A DNA stretch of 64,000 nt from Sphingoaurantiacus capsulatus (GTDB lineage: Bacteria; Pseudomonadota; Alphaproteobacteria; Sphingomonadales; Sphingomonadaceae): the NCBI RefSeq assembly GCF_042648405.1, contig NZ_JBHRXV010000004.1, forward strand, positions 434,001 to 498,000, read 5' to 3'. The position numbers were made by a program, and so were the translations under genes. The first letter of the stretch is position 1. Each line of letters opens with the position of its first letter. The notes beneath the pieces are model-generated. The model searched no databases. It saw nothing but the letters and a program-made list of their open reading frames with translations, and was not told the DNA's origin. Below are positions 1-8,284 of this stretch, one piece after another.

Positions 1-2
1 AG

Positions 3-422
3 GGCGGCAATTGGCCGACCTGGATGCATGCGGCGCGCGACATCGCCACGACCAACGCCGCCGTTTACCCCGGCTATGCGATCGCCGACTGGCTGCGCAT
101 GGCGAAGCAGCTATGCCGCATCACCAACGCCGGCCGCATCGTCTGGGACTATGACGCGCGCATCGCCGAGCCCTTCCGCCTGCCCGGCGGCGAGACCGGC
201 GTTGATCTGTGGCCGGCGCTCGACGGCCTTGCCGGCGTGCCGACGCTGTCGCTGCGCGGCGAACTGTCCGACGTGTTTGTCGCGGCGACGCAGGCGGAGA
301 TGGCAAGGCGGGTGCCGACGCTGACGCCGGTGGTCATCCCGCGCGTCGGCCATGCGCCGTCGCTCGACGAGCCGGAAGCCGTCGCGGCGATCGAAAGCTT
401 CCTGCACGGTCTAGCCGCCTAA
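3..422 (+). CDS. Alpha/beta hydrolase, C-terminal part (5' end outside window)
   Basis: The reading frame is open from the left edge, so this is the last ~140 residues of a longer protein. It shows the C-terminal half of an alpha/beta-hydrolase fold: a strand ending LSLRGELSDVF, where the Asp is the likely catalytic acid, and RVGHAPSLDEPEAV, where the His is the likely catalytic base just before the final helix. The nucleophile elbow must lie upstream. Substrate cannot be told. It runs convergently into the asparagine-synthase-like gene and overlaps its 3' end by 12 bases. Confidence 0.8.
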   Translation, partial: GGNWPTWMHAARDIATTNAAVYPGYAIADWLRMAKQLCRITNAGRIVWDYDARIAEPFRLPGGETGVDLWPALDGLAGVPTLSLRGELSDVFVAATQAEMARRVPTLTPVVIPRVGHAPSLDEPEAVAAIESFLHGLAA

Positions 423-2156
423 CCTGCCTTCGAAATGCTGGCCTAGATATTCGAGCGTCGCGATGCGGCGGTAGAGCCCGCTGTCCTCGACATTCCCGAC
501 CTCGAAGAAACGCCGCATGTGCGGGAAGTGCAGGTCGAGCACGCGCCCCAGGAAGATCGGCGTCAGCAGCCCGCCATGTTCGTCGACCAGCGGCCCAAGG
601 CGGCGGCGCAGCGCATAGGAATGGCGTCGCGCCCAGGTCGGCCGCATTCGGGTGCTCCATTCCTCCATCCGGTGCGCCCGCGTCGGCGGCTGGTCGAAGC
701 TGTGGCCGTAGGCGGACTCATGGCTCGCCAGCGTCGGATCGAGATGGGTGAGCAGCGCCGCCTCGAACAGGCCGAGATCCTTCAGCGCCATCGGCAGCCG
801 CAGCGCCTCCTCGATCACCGAGCGGTCGAAGAAGGGCATGAAATAACCACCCTGCCGGGCAACGAGGCTGATTTCGCGCCCGAAGAAGGCGCGGCAGCGC
901 AGCCGTGGATACAGCTGTTCGATCAGGGTGCGCGGCAGCGCGCCGTGGCTGTCGGCGGGAAGGCCGAGCGCCTGCAGCGACTTCGCCTCGATCGCATCGA
1001 GGAAGCGCGCCGAATCGAAGGCGTCGCTGGTGTCGGTGGTGGTGAAGCGCGAGAAAAAGGCGGCGGCGACCTGCCGGGCGCGCAGGCGGCGGTTGGGCAG
1101 GTAGAAGAAGTTGCGGAACACCTCGCCGCAGCCGCCCGACACCGCGAGCTGCCCGTCGACCTGCCGCGCATGGCGGGCATAGGCATTGCCGCCATTGTCG
1201 AACAGGCCGCCGTCGGTGACCAGCGCGTCGGTCTCGTGGAAATTGCGCTCGACCTGCTCGGCATAGCCCTCCGGGTCGATCTGCCGCCACGCCGCCTTCT
1301 GGAACAGCTCGACCTCGAAGCCTTCGGCGGCGCCGATCGCACGCGCGATCTCGACATCCTCCATGCCCGGCCGGCCATAGACGTATACGTGCGGCGTCAC
1401 CCCACGGTCGCGCAGCAACGCCAGCGCCAGCCGCGAGTCGAGCCCGCCCGATAGCGGGCACTGCATGCGGTTGCCCCATTCGGCGACGAAGGGGTCAGCG
1501 ACACGGCGCAGCCGGTCTGCGACCTCGACCACGCGCTCGGCGAGCGGCGCATCGCTCGGCTGCGTCGGCAGCGGCTTGTCGACAGCGTGCCGGGTGACCT
1601 CGGCGCCGAGCTCCACCTGCACGTCGGGACCGAGGCGGCGCACCTCGTCGAACACGGTGTCGTCGCCGACGGGAAAGACGTTGAAGGCGAATTCATAGAC
1701 GCCCTGTCGCGTCCAGCTGAGGTGCGACAGGCTTCCCGCCGTGGCGAGGAAGGAGGTCGACACCACCTCGAACCGCCGGTCGTGGAAGAGCTGGAAGGCG
1801 CCGAAGAAATCGGTGAGCAGCGCAGTGCGGCCGCCCTTGTGGACAAGCAGCGCGAAATGGCCGCCGACGCGCGACCAGTCGGTGAACGGCAGCGTGAAGG
1901 CATCGAGCAGCGCCGCCAGCGCCGGCTCGCCCATCTTGCCGTCGAATACGAAGGTGCCGGCAGCCGCGGCGAAATCCGCCCCGCGCGCCAGGAAAGTCGC
2001 CGGGCCGCCATGGATATAGGCGGCGTGGAAGCCGATATGCGTGGGCGTTGCGAACGCGGTGGGTTCCGGGAATCCGTGGCGAACGAACTGCTCCCGCGCG
2101 CCGGCCAGCCGCTCGGGCGCACGCTCGTCGTTACGGCACAGGAAGAAACCCGCCAT
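411..2156 (-). CDS. Asparagine synthase-like protein without N-terminal Cys
   Basis: A 581-residue protein of the asparagine synthase/amidotransferase class. The C-terminal half has the ATP-binding PP-loop SGGLDS at about residues 236-241, expected to adenylate a carboxylate for amide formation. The N-terminal third resembles a degenerate class II glutaminase domain, but the protein begins MAGFFLC, so the Cys2 nucleophile of true AsnB is absent and glutamine hydrolysis is unlikely. The ATG at 2156 was chosen because the open frame further upstream runs into the divergent glycosyltransferase gene. About 80 bases separate the two divergent starts. It may use free ammonia or another amine; the acceptor is unknown. 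An exopolysaccharide or peptide-modifying role is possible. Confidence 0.82.
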   Translation of the reverse strand: MAGFFLCRNDERAPERLAGAREQFVRHGFPEPTAFATPTHIGFHAAYIHGGPATFLARGADFAAAAGTFVFDGKMGEPALAALLDAFTLPFTDWSRVGGHFALLVHKGGRTALLTDFFGAFQLFHDRRFEVVSTSFLATAGSLSHLSWTRQGVYEFAFNVFPVGDDTVFDEVRRLGPDVQVELGAEVTRHAVDKPLPTQPSDAPLAERVVEVADRLRRVADPFVAEWGNRMQCPLSGGLDSRLALALLRDRGVTPHVYVYGRPGMEDVEIARAIGAAEGFEVELFQKAAWRQIDPEGYAEQVERNFHETDALVTDGGLFDNGGNAYARHARQVDGQLAVSGGCGEVFRNFFYLPNRRLRARQVAAAFFSRFTTTDTSDAFDSARFLDAIEAKSLQALGLPADSHGALPRTLIEQLYPRLRCRAFFGREISLVARQGGYFMPFFDRSVIEEALRLPMALKDLGLFEAALLTHLDPTLASHESAYGHSFDQPPTRAHRMEEWSTRMRPTWARRHSYALRRRLGPLVDEHGGLLTPIFLGRVLDLHFPHMRRFFEVGNVEDSGLYRRIATLEYLGQHFEGRLGG

Positions 2157-2235
2157 CGGCGACGGTCCTAGCGAAGCAATATCGCCACCGCCAGCGCCTT
2201 CGCGGCAACGTCCGGCGTTGCTATAGCAACCACAG

Positions 2236-3363
2236 ATGAAGCGCCCGCGCCTGCTGCACCTCCATTCGACCTTCAACCTCGGCGGCAAGGAAGCGCGCGC
2301 CGTCGCGCTGATGAACGCCTGGAGCGACGCCTATTCGCACGACATCGTGTCGGCGGCACCGGGCGAGACGGCGGCGGCAGCGCTGATCGACCACGCGGTC
2401 GACTGGCGCATCCGTGGCGATTTCCCCTCGCTCGAAGGCAAGCCCGGTCCCGGCCGCTGGCGCCGGATTGCGGCGGCGCTGGCCGGCTATGACCTGATCC
2501 TCACCTATAATTGGGGGTCGATGGACGCGGTCGGCGCCAACCGCGTCTTCGCTCACCGGCCGATGGTCCATCATGAGGACGGCTTCAACGAGGACGAGAC
2601 CGTCCGCCAGAAGCCCAAGCGGGTGATGTTCCGCCGGCTGTTCCTGCCCGGCGTCGCGAGGCTCGTCGTGCCGTCGCGCAACCTCGAACGCATTGCCCGC
2701 GACATCTGGCGGCAGCCGCCCGAGCGCATCGCCTATGTGCCGAACGGCGTCGACCTGTCGCTGTTCGACACCCCGCCCGCCGCCGACGCCATCCCCGGCC
2801 TCATCCGCCGCCCCGGCGAGGTGATCGTCGGCACACTCGCCGGCCTGCGCCCGGTCAAGAACCTGCCGCGGCTGGTCCGCGCCTTCGCCGCCGCCACGCG
2901 GGCGACACCGCAGCAGCCGTCGCGGCTGGTGATCATCGGGCGCGGCCCCGACGAGGCGGCGATCCGCGCGACGGCTGAAGCGGAAGGCATCACCGACCGG
3001 CTGGTGATGCCCGGCTTCCTCGCGCATCCGCACCGCTATGTCGGGCTGTTCGATATCTTCGCGCTATCGTCGGACAGCGAGCAGTTCCCGATCAGCCTCG
3101 TCGAGGCGATGGCCGCAAACCTGCCCGCCGCCTCAACTGCGGTCGGCGATGTGGCCGAGATCGTTGCCGCGCCCAACCGGCCCTTCCTCGCGCCGCCGGG
3201 TGACGAGCCGGCGCTGGGCATGGCGCTGGCGCGACTGATCGGCGACGCCAACCTGCGCGCTTCGGTCGGCGCGGCCAACCGCGCCAAGGTCGCCGCCGAC
3301 TATGATTTTGCCGGCACCGCCGCCCGCTATCGCGCCATCTACGAAGCGGCGATGCGGCGATGA
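2236..3363 (+). CDS. Glycosyltransferase family 4 (GT-B fold)
   Basis: A 375-residue retaining glycosyltransferase. The N-terminal domain opens with LLHLHSTFNLGGKE, a glycine-rich acceptor-side loop. The C-terminal nucleotide-sugar domain includes GLRPVKNLPRLVRAF, and the E-x7-E motif (EQFPISLVE, about residues 282-290) is typical of GT4. It probably transfers a sugar from a nucleotide donor to a lipid-linked or secreted glycan at the cytoplasmic face of the inner membrane. It is divergent from the asparagine-synthase-like gene and overlaps the next gene by four bases (ATGA), so those two are probably co-translated. Donor and acceptor cannot be assigned. Confidence 0.87.
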   Translation: MKRPRLLHLHSTFNLGGKEARAVALMNAWSDAYSHDIVSAAPGETAAAALIDHAVDWRIRGDFPSLEGKPGPGRWRRIAAALAGYDLILTYNWGSMDAVGANRVFAHRPMVHHEDGFNEDETVRQKPKRVMFRRLFLPGVARLVVPSRNLERIARDIWRQPPERIAYVPNGVDLSLFDTPPAADAIPGLIRRPGEVIVGTLAGLRPVKNLPRLVRAFAAATRATPQQPSRLVIIGRGPDEAAIRATAEAEGITDRLVMPGFLAHPHRYVGLFDIFALSSDSEQFPISLVEAMAANLPAASTAVGDVAEIVAAPNRPFLAPPGDEPALGMALARLIGDANLRASVGAANRAKVAADYDFAGTAARYRAIYEAAMRR

Positions 3364-3740
3364 GCAAGCGGTTGCTGCAGGCAACCTTGCTGCTGCTCAG
3401 CCTGTCGCCGCTCGGCTTCGGAACGATGGGGATGTTGCGCGGCGCTGCGTGGCTGGGTGGCGGCAATGCCGACCTCGACAGCCATTTTCGCTATCTGTCG
3501 GGCATCTTCTTCGGCTTGGGGCTGGCGCTGCTGAGCTGCATTCCGCGCATCGAGCTGATGACGGTGCGCTTCCGCTGGGTGGCGGCGCTGGTGGTGATCG
3601 GCGGGCTGGCCCGCCTCGGCGGCGTGCTCGCCGGAAGCGAACCAGGCCGAGGCCATCTGCTGGGCCTCGGCCTGGAAATCGTCGTGACGCCGTTGCTGGT
3701 CGTCTGGCAGGCGCGACTAGCGCGCCGTGCGGCGGCGTGA
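3360..3740 (+). CDS. DUF4345-like integral membrane protein
   Basis: A 126-residue protein with four predicted membrane segments: one at the N-terminus (LLLLSLSPLGFGTMGML), one around SGIFFGLGLALLSCIP, one around WVAALVVIGGLARLGGV, and one near the C-terminus. The pattern, including the FRYLSGIFFGLG stretch, matches the small DUF4345 membrane family, whose function is unknown. The start overlaps the stop of the glycosyltransferase gene. Its last 24 bases overlap the convergent small gene on the other strand. Confidence 0.7.
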   Translation: MSKRLLQATLLLLSLSPLGFGTMGMLRGAAWLGGGNADLDSHFRYLSGIFFGLGLALLSCIPRIELMTVRFRWVAALVVIGGLARLGGVLAGSEPGRGHLLGLGLEIVVTPLLVVWQARLARRAAA

Positions 3741-3959
3741 CGGCCGCGCCGCGGCGGCATCCTGCGCCGCTTTCTTGTCGAGGTGGCGCTTGACGGCATA
3801 GCCGCCCGCCGCTGCCGCGATCAGGCCCACCGGGCCCATGCGGCGCAGCACCGTCGGGATCGCGGCGCCGATCAGCGCGCCGCGCGTGCCGCCGGCGACG
3901 GTGCCGACGTTGCGCGCGATCGAGCGGCCGGCGAGAGCGCTGAGAATACGTCCGATCAT
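3717..3959 (-). CDS. Small hypothetical protein with glycine-rich hydrophobic core
   Basis: An 80-residue protein starting MIGRILSALAGRSIARNVG, followed by a glycine/alanine-rich region (GALIGAAIPTVLRRMGPVGLIAAAAGGYAVKRHL) and a basic, alanine-rich tail. The Gly/Ala-rich segments could insert in a membrane or form a glycine-zipper. No family is recognised. It is convergent with, and overlaps, the DUF4345 gene. The composition and the Arg/Lys-rich end fit a real small sphingomonad-type protein, but a spurious frame is not excluded. Confidence 0.55.
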   Translation of the reverse strand: MIGRILSALAGRSIARNVGTVAGGTRGALIGAAIPTVLRRMGPVGLIAAAAGGYAVKRHLDKKAAQDAAAARPSRRRTAR

Positions 3960-4017
3960 TTACCTAACTCCATCAAAGTATTTACCGTTGAGCGCGCGGA
4001 ACGTCCGTCGGTTCCCG

Positions 4018-5772
4018 TCACGCCTTCTTCTGCGCGACGATCCATTCGTCGATGTGGCTTTCGAGAACATCGAGCGGCACCGAACCCTGCTCCAGAACGG
4101 CATCGTGGAAGCGGCGCAGGTCGAACTTCTCGCCGAGCGCGGTTTCCGCCTTGGTGCGCAGCCGCCGGATGGTCAGCTCACCCAGCTTGTAGGCGAGCGC
4201 CTGCCCCGGCCAGGTGATATAGCGGTTGACCTCCGCCTCGATGTTGCCGCGGCTCAAGGCCGTGTTGTCGAGCATGAACTGGATCGCCTGTTCGCGGGTC
4301 CAGCCCTTTGAATGGATGCCGGTGTCGACGACGAGACGGCAGGCGCGCCACATCTCGTAGGACAGCCGGCCCATTTCCTTGGCCGGCGTATCGTAGAGGC
4401 CCATGTCGTAGCCGAGGCCCTCGGTGTAGAGCGCCCATCCCTCGACGAAAGCCGTGCTCGAGAAGCCGAAGCGGCGGAACATCGGCAGGTCGAGTTCCTG
4501 CGCGAGGCTGATCTGGTGATGATGCCCCGGCACCGCTTCGTGGATGGTCAGCGAGGGCAGCTCGTAGAAGGGCCGCTGGTCGAGCTTCGAGGTGTTGACC
4601 CAATAGACGCCGGGCGTCGCGCTCGCGAGCTTGCCGCTGCCATAATAGGCGGTGGTCGTCCCTTCCGCGATCTCCGCCGGAATCTCGCGCACCGTGTAGG
4701 GCAGGCGCGGCAGGTTGACGAACAGCTTGGGCATCCAGCCGTCGATCAGCTTCGCCAGATAGGCCGCCTCGCGCATCAGCTCCGCCGGCGTCTTCGGATA
4801 ATAGCGCGGGTCGGTGCGCAGGTGCTCGACATAGCTCTTGCGGTCGGCATAGCCCGCCTTCTTCGCCACCGCCTCCATCTCGGCGGTGATGCGCGCGACC
4901 TCCGACAGGCCGAGCTTGTGGATCGCGTCGGGCGCCAGATCGGTGGTCGTCTCGGCGCGAACGCGGAAGGCATAATAGTCGGCGCCGCCCGGCGTCGAGC
5001 CGATACCCGCGACGTTCCGGCACTTCGGTGCATATTCCTTGGTGTAGAAGTCGAGCGTCTGGGCGAAGGCCGGGTTCACGCTCTTTGCGATCAGGTCGCG
5101 GGCGCGCTTGTCGAGCGCGGCCCAATCCGCCGCCGAGATCGTCGATGGCTTGCGCTTGAACGGCAGATACAGGCGCGAGGCGGTCACGTCGTCGACCACC
5201 ACCCCGCCGATGGTCTTCTCGAAACCTTTGAGTGGCTCGCACGGCTGCGCATAGCCATCCTTCAGGCCGCGCCGCGTCACCTCGATCTGTGCGTCGTTAT
5301 AGGCCGGATAGGCGGCGAGACGCGCGAGGTAGCTTTCGTAGTCCGCCTTGGTCTGGAACGGCAGATCCTCGCCCAGCCCGGCGAAATTCTGAAACCAGCT
5401 CGAGTAAGTGGTAAAGGTGACGGCGCGCTGGCCGAACTTGTTGCCCTCGACCTGCTCGGCAAGCTGGCGGCGCAGGATCGCCGCGTTGGTGCGGTCGATC
5501 GGCGTCAGCGCTTTGGTGTCGATCTCGTCGAGCCGGTCGATCAGCGCCTGCGCCTCGGCCGCACGGCGATCCTCGGCGGCAAGCGACGGGTCGCCGAGTT
5601 CGCGGTCATAGGTGCGGATGCCCAGCATCGTCGCATAGACCGGCGAGTTCTTCATGCTCCACGCCCAATGGTCGTCGAGCAGCGTCTTCAGTTGGTCGGC
5701 GGGCGCGGCAACGGAGGTGGTGGACGACAGCAGCGCGGCAACGGCGGCCGACAGCAACAGGCGCATGGGCAT
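4018..5772 (-). CDS. Secreted DUF885-family protein (putative metallohydrolase)
   Basis: A 584-residue protein with an N-terminal signal peptide (LLLSAAVAALLSSTTSVAAPA), so it acts in the periplasm or is exported. The motif HEAVPGHHH (about residues 411-419), with a downstream EGWALYTEGLG stretch, is the hallmark of the DUF885 family, which is related to zinc metallopeptidases with an HExxxGH-like site. Biochemical substrates of the family are poorly defined; peptide or ester hydrolysis is likely. Two start codons are possible, 5772 and the ATG at 5766; the GAAGGGG upstream is better spaced from the second. It is divergent from the FAD/NAD(P) protein. Confidence 0.88.
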   Translation of the reverse strand: MPMRLLLSAAVAALLSSTTSVAAPADQLKTLLDDHWAWSMKNSPVYATMLGIRTYDRELGDPSLAAEDRRAAEAQALIDRLDEIDTKALTPIDRTNAAILRRQLAEQVEGNKFGQRAVTFTTYSSWFQNFAGLGEDLPFQTKADYESYLARLAAYPAYNDAQIEVTRRGLKDGYAQPCEPLKGFEKTIGGVVVDDVTASRLYLPFKRKPSTISAADWAALDKRARDLIAKSVNPAFAQTLDFYTKEYAPKCRNVAGIGSTPGGADYYAFRVRAETTTDLAPDAIHKLGLSEVARITAEMEAVAKKAGYADRKSYVEHLRTDPRYYPKTPAELMREAAYLAKLIDGWMPKLFVNLPRLPYTVREIPAEIAEGTTTAYYGSGKLASATPGVYWVNTSKLDQRPFYELPSLTIHEAVPGHHHQISLAQELDLPMFRRFGFSSTAFVEGWALYTEGLGYDMGLYDTPAKEMGRLSYEMWRACRLVVDTGIHSKGWTREQAIQFMLDNTALSRGNIEAEVNRYITWPGQALAYKLGELTIRRLRTKAETALGEKFDLRRFHDAVLEQGSVPLDVLESHIDEWIVAQKKA

Positions 5773-5908
5773 TTTCCCCTTCGGATCGCGGCGCCGCTCG
5801 CATCGGGCGCCTTATCGTGGGAGACTTCGCGCACGGTTGATCGTTACGCAAGCGTCGCCATCATGGACGGGCCGGGCAGTTGGGGCGCGGCGCCACCCGG
5901 GAGTCTGA

Positions 5909-7252
5909 ATGCCGAACCGCCTGTCGAGGATCGCCATCGTCGGCGCCGGCTTTTCCGGTTCGCTGTTCGCCATCAATCTCGTGCGCCATGACGGGCCCGA
6001 CGCGCTGCTGATCGAGCGCGGCGCCGCCTTCGGCCGCGGCGTCGCCTATTCGACCGGCAACGCCGATCACCTGCTCAACGTCCGCGCCGCCAATATGAGC
6101 GCGCTGCCCGACGCACCGGCGCATTTCGCCGATTGGCTGGCGGGGCGCGATCGCGACGCCTGTCCGACCGCCTTCGTGCCGCGCGCCACCTACGGCGCTT
6201 ACCTCGGCGATTTGCTCGCCGAGACGGCGGGCGATGCCGGCACCCGCTTGGTGCGCCGGCGAGGCGAGGTGGTGGCGATCGAGCCCGACAGCTACGGCGT
6301 CACCGTGGTGCTTGCCGACGGCTTGCGCGAGCGCGCCGACGCGGCCGTGCTGGCGACGGGCAATTTGCCGCCGCATGCGCCGCCGGGGATCGACGCCGAG
6401 GTGCTGGGCGAGCGCTATTTCGGCGACCCGTGGGACCCGCAGGCGACGCGCGGGTTGGACGATCGCGACACAGTGCTGCTGCTCGGCACCGGGCTCACCA
6501 TGGTCGACGTGGCGCTGGCGCTCGACGGCGCGGGTTTTCGCGGCCGGCTGGTGGCGCTGTCGCGGCGCGGGCTGCTGCCGCGCGCCCACGCCGAATCGAA
6601 GCCGGGCAAGCTCAGCGAGCATCCGCCAGCCACGACCACCGCGCTGTTGCGTGCGGTGCGCAGCCGTGCCGAAGCCATCGGCTGGCGCGGCGCCGTCGAT
6701 GAGTTGCGGCCATTCACGCAGGAACTGTGGCGGCGCGCACCCGAGGCGGATCGCGCGCGCTTCCTCCGGCATCTGCGCCCTTGGTGGGACGTGCATCGTC
6801 ACCGCCTCGCACCCGAAGTGGCGGCGCGGGTCGAGGCGCTGGTGGCGTCGGGGCGGCTGGAAATCCACGCCGGCAAGCCGGTGGCGAGCGAGGCCGGCGC
6901 GGTGCGCTGGCGGCCGCGCGGCAGCGAGCCCGTCGAGCGCATCGAGGTCTCCCGCGTCATCAACTGCACCGGCCCGGCCGGCGAGGCGGCGCGCGCCGCC
7001 GATCCGCTGTTGCGGCAGTTGCTTGCCGATGGTCTCGCTCGGCCCGATGCGTTCAATCTCGGCCTCGATGTCGATGCCGATTCGCGACTGGTCGGCGCCG
7101 ACGGCACGCCGCAGCGCCGGCTCTATGCGCTCGGCCCGGTGACGCGCGGCGCGCATTGGGAGATCACTGCCGTTCCCGACATCCGCGCGCAGGTCTGGCA
7201 TCTCGCGCGGCGCGTCTCCAACGCGCATTGGGTGGGCGGCGAAGGACTCTGA
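5909..7252 (+). CDS. FAD/NAD(P)-binding protein (COG4529 type)
   Basis: A 447-residue flavoprotein-like enzyme. An N-terminal Rossmann dinucleotide-binding motif (IAIVGAGFSGSLFA, residues 8-21) is followed by GRGVAYSTGNADHLLNVRAANMS, typical of the COG4529 FAD/NAD(P)-binding family. A second nucleotide-binding motif (LLLGTGLTMVDVAL) lies mid-protein, and the C-terminal region has VINCTGPAGE. Members are putative oxidoreductases or monooxygenase-like proteins of unknown substrate. The ATG at 5909 begins right at the Rossmann domain. A glutathione transferase gene follows after 13 bases, suggesting co-transcription and perhaps a detoxification role. Confidence 0.85.
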   Translation: MPNRLSRIAIVGAGFSGSLFAINLVRHDGPDALLIERGAAFGRGVAYSTGNADHLLNVRAANMSALPDAPAHFADWLAGRDRDACPTAFVPRATYGAYLGDLLAETAGDAGTRLVRRRGEVVAIEPDSYGVTVVLADGLRERADAAVLATGNLPPHAPPGIDAEVLGERYFGDPWDPQATRGLDDRDTVLLLGTGLTMVDVALALDGAGFRGRLVALSRRGLLPRAHAESKPGKLSEHPPATTTALLRAVRSRAEAIGWRGAVDELRPFTQELWRRAPEADRARFLRHLRPWWDVHRHRLAPEVAARVEALVASGRLEIHAGKPVASEAGAVRWRPRGSEPVERIEVSRVINCTGPAGEAARAADPLLRQLLADGLARPDAFNLGLDVDADSRLVGADGTPQRRLYALGPVTRGAHWEITAVPDIRAQVWHLARRVSNAHWVGGEGL

Positions 7253-7265
7253 GGGGAGGACATCA

Positions 7266-7895
7266 ATGACGATCCAGGTTCATCATCTGAACAATTCGCG
7301 GTCGCAGCGGGTGCTGTGGCTGCTCGAGGAGCTGGAGCTGCCCTATGAGGTGCTTCGCTATCAGCGCAACGCGAAGACGATGCTGGCGCCGCCCGAGCTG
7401 AAGCGCATCCATCCGCTGGGGAAGTCGCCAGTGATCACCGACGGCGAGGAGACGATCGCCGAGACCGGGCTGATCATCGATTACATCGTCGCGAAGCATG
7501 GCGACGGGCGGTTGGCGCCGGCGCGCGATAGCGCCGCCTGGTGGCGCTACGCCTACTGGCTTCACTATGCGGAAGGGTCGATGATGACGCCGTTGCTGCT
7601 GAAGCTGGTGCTCGGCAAGCTCGGTATCCTCGGCTGGCCGGCGCGCAAGTTCGTCGATGCGCAGCTGAAGCTGCACCTCGACTATCTCGAAACGCAGCTC
7701 ACCGACCGCGAATGGTTCGCCGGCAGCGACTTCAGCGCCGCCGATATCATGATGAGCTTCCCGCTGGAGGCCGCCGCGCAGCGCGCCGGCCTCGACCAGA
7801 GCCGGCCGCACCTCTGGCGCTTCCTGCAGCGCATCCACGCGCGACCCGCCTACAAGCGCGCCCTCGAAAAGGGCGGCCCATACGACTTCGCCTGA
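7266..7895 (+). CDS. Glutathione S-transferase
   Basis: A 209-residue cytosolic GST. The N-terminal thioredoxin-like domain starts IQVHHLNNSRSQRVLWLLEEL, where the Ser after Asn is a candidate GSH-activating residue. It has the cis-Pro (KSPVI) and the ETGLIIDYI segment (E-T in place of the usual E-S) that contacts glutathione. An all-helical C-terminal domain follows, with FSAADIMMSFPLE. A GGGAGG-type ribosome-binding site lies just before the ATG. It is probably in an operon with the upstream FAD/NAD(P) protein and convergent with the UVR-domain gene three bases away. Confidence 0.92.
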   Translation: MTIQVHHLNNSRSQRVLWLLEELELPYEVLRYQRNAKTMLAPPELKRIHPLGKSPVITDGEETIAETGLIIDYIVAKHGDGRLAPARDSAAWWRYAYWLHYAEGSMMTPLLLKLVLGKLGILGWPARKFVDAQLKLHLDYLETQLTDREWFAGSDFSAADIMMSFPLEAAAQRAGLDQSRPHLWRFLQRIHARPAYKRALEKGGPYDFA

Positions 7896-7898
7896 GAC

Positions 7899-8189
7899 TC
7901 AGCTCGAACGCCGGCCGCGCGGGCGCGCGTGGCCGGTGGTCATCGGATCGGGCTTGGGCGGCGGCCGCCAGCCCGGCGGCGGCGTGACTTGCTGCTGGCT
8001 GGTGCCCAGCCCCATGCGGCCGGGCTCCTGGCGGGAGAGACCGCTGGTGTCGGCGGCGGCCGCATCCTCTGCCGACGCACCGCCGCGCAGCAGGTTGAGC
8101 TGATCGCGCAGGCGCTTCGCTTCCTCGAAATCGAGCGCCGCGGCGGCGGCCTCCATGCGATCACGAAGCTGGTCCAGTTCATTGTTCAT
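7899..8189 (-). CDS. UvrB/UvrC-motif protein
   Basis: A 96-residue protein whose first ~33 residues (ELDQLRDRMEAAAAALDFEE followed by AKRLRDQLNLL) form a UVR helical hairpin, the motif through which UvrB and UvrC interact. The rest is low-complexity, proline-rich and basic (TPPPGWRPPPKPDPM...ARPRGRRSS). The ATG at 8189 was chosen because it sits directly before the UVR motif; the open frame extends upstream to 8273 without a recognisable sequence. Such stand-alone UVR proteins are usually small regulators or adaptors of unknown partner. Confidence 0.8.
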   Translation of the reverse strand: MNNELDQLRDRMEAAAAALDFEEAKRLRDQLNLLRGGASAEDAAAADTSGLSRQEPGRMGLGTSQQQVTPPPGWRPPPKPDPMTTGHARPRGRRSS

Positions 8190-8284
8190 GAAACCGCCAA
8201 CGCACGGACGCGGGTTCGGCACCAACCGCCTGTCATTCATCGCAAAAGTCTCGACTTCGCCGGCGAAGAACATAAATAGAACTC

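Noticed and set aside
411..2156. Lasso-peptide cyclase explanation for the Cys-less asparagine-synthase-like protein
   Set aside because: No precursor peptide, leader-binding protein or B-type protease was seen beside it; the neighbours are a hydrolase and a glycosyltransferase.
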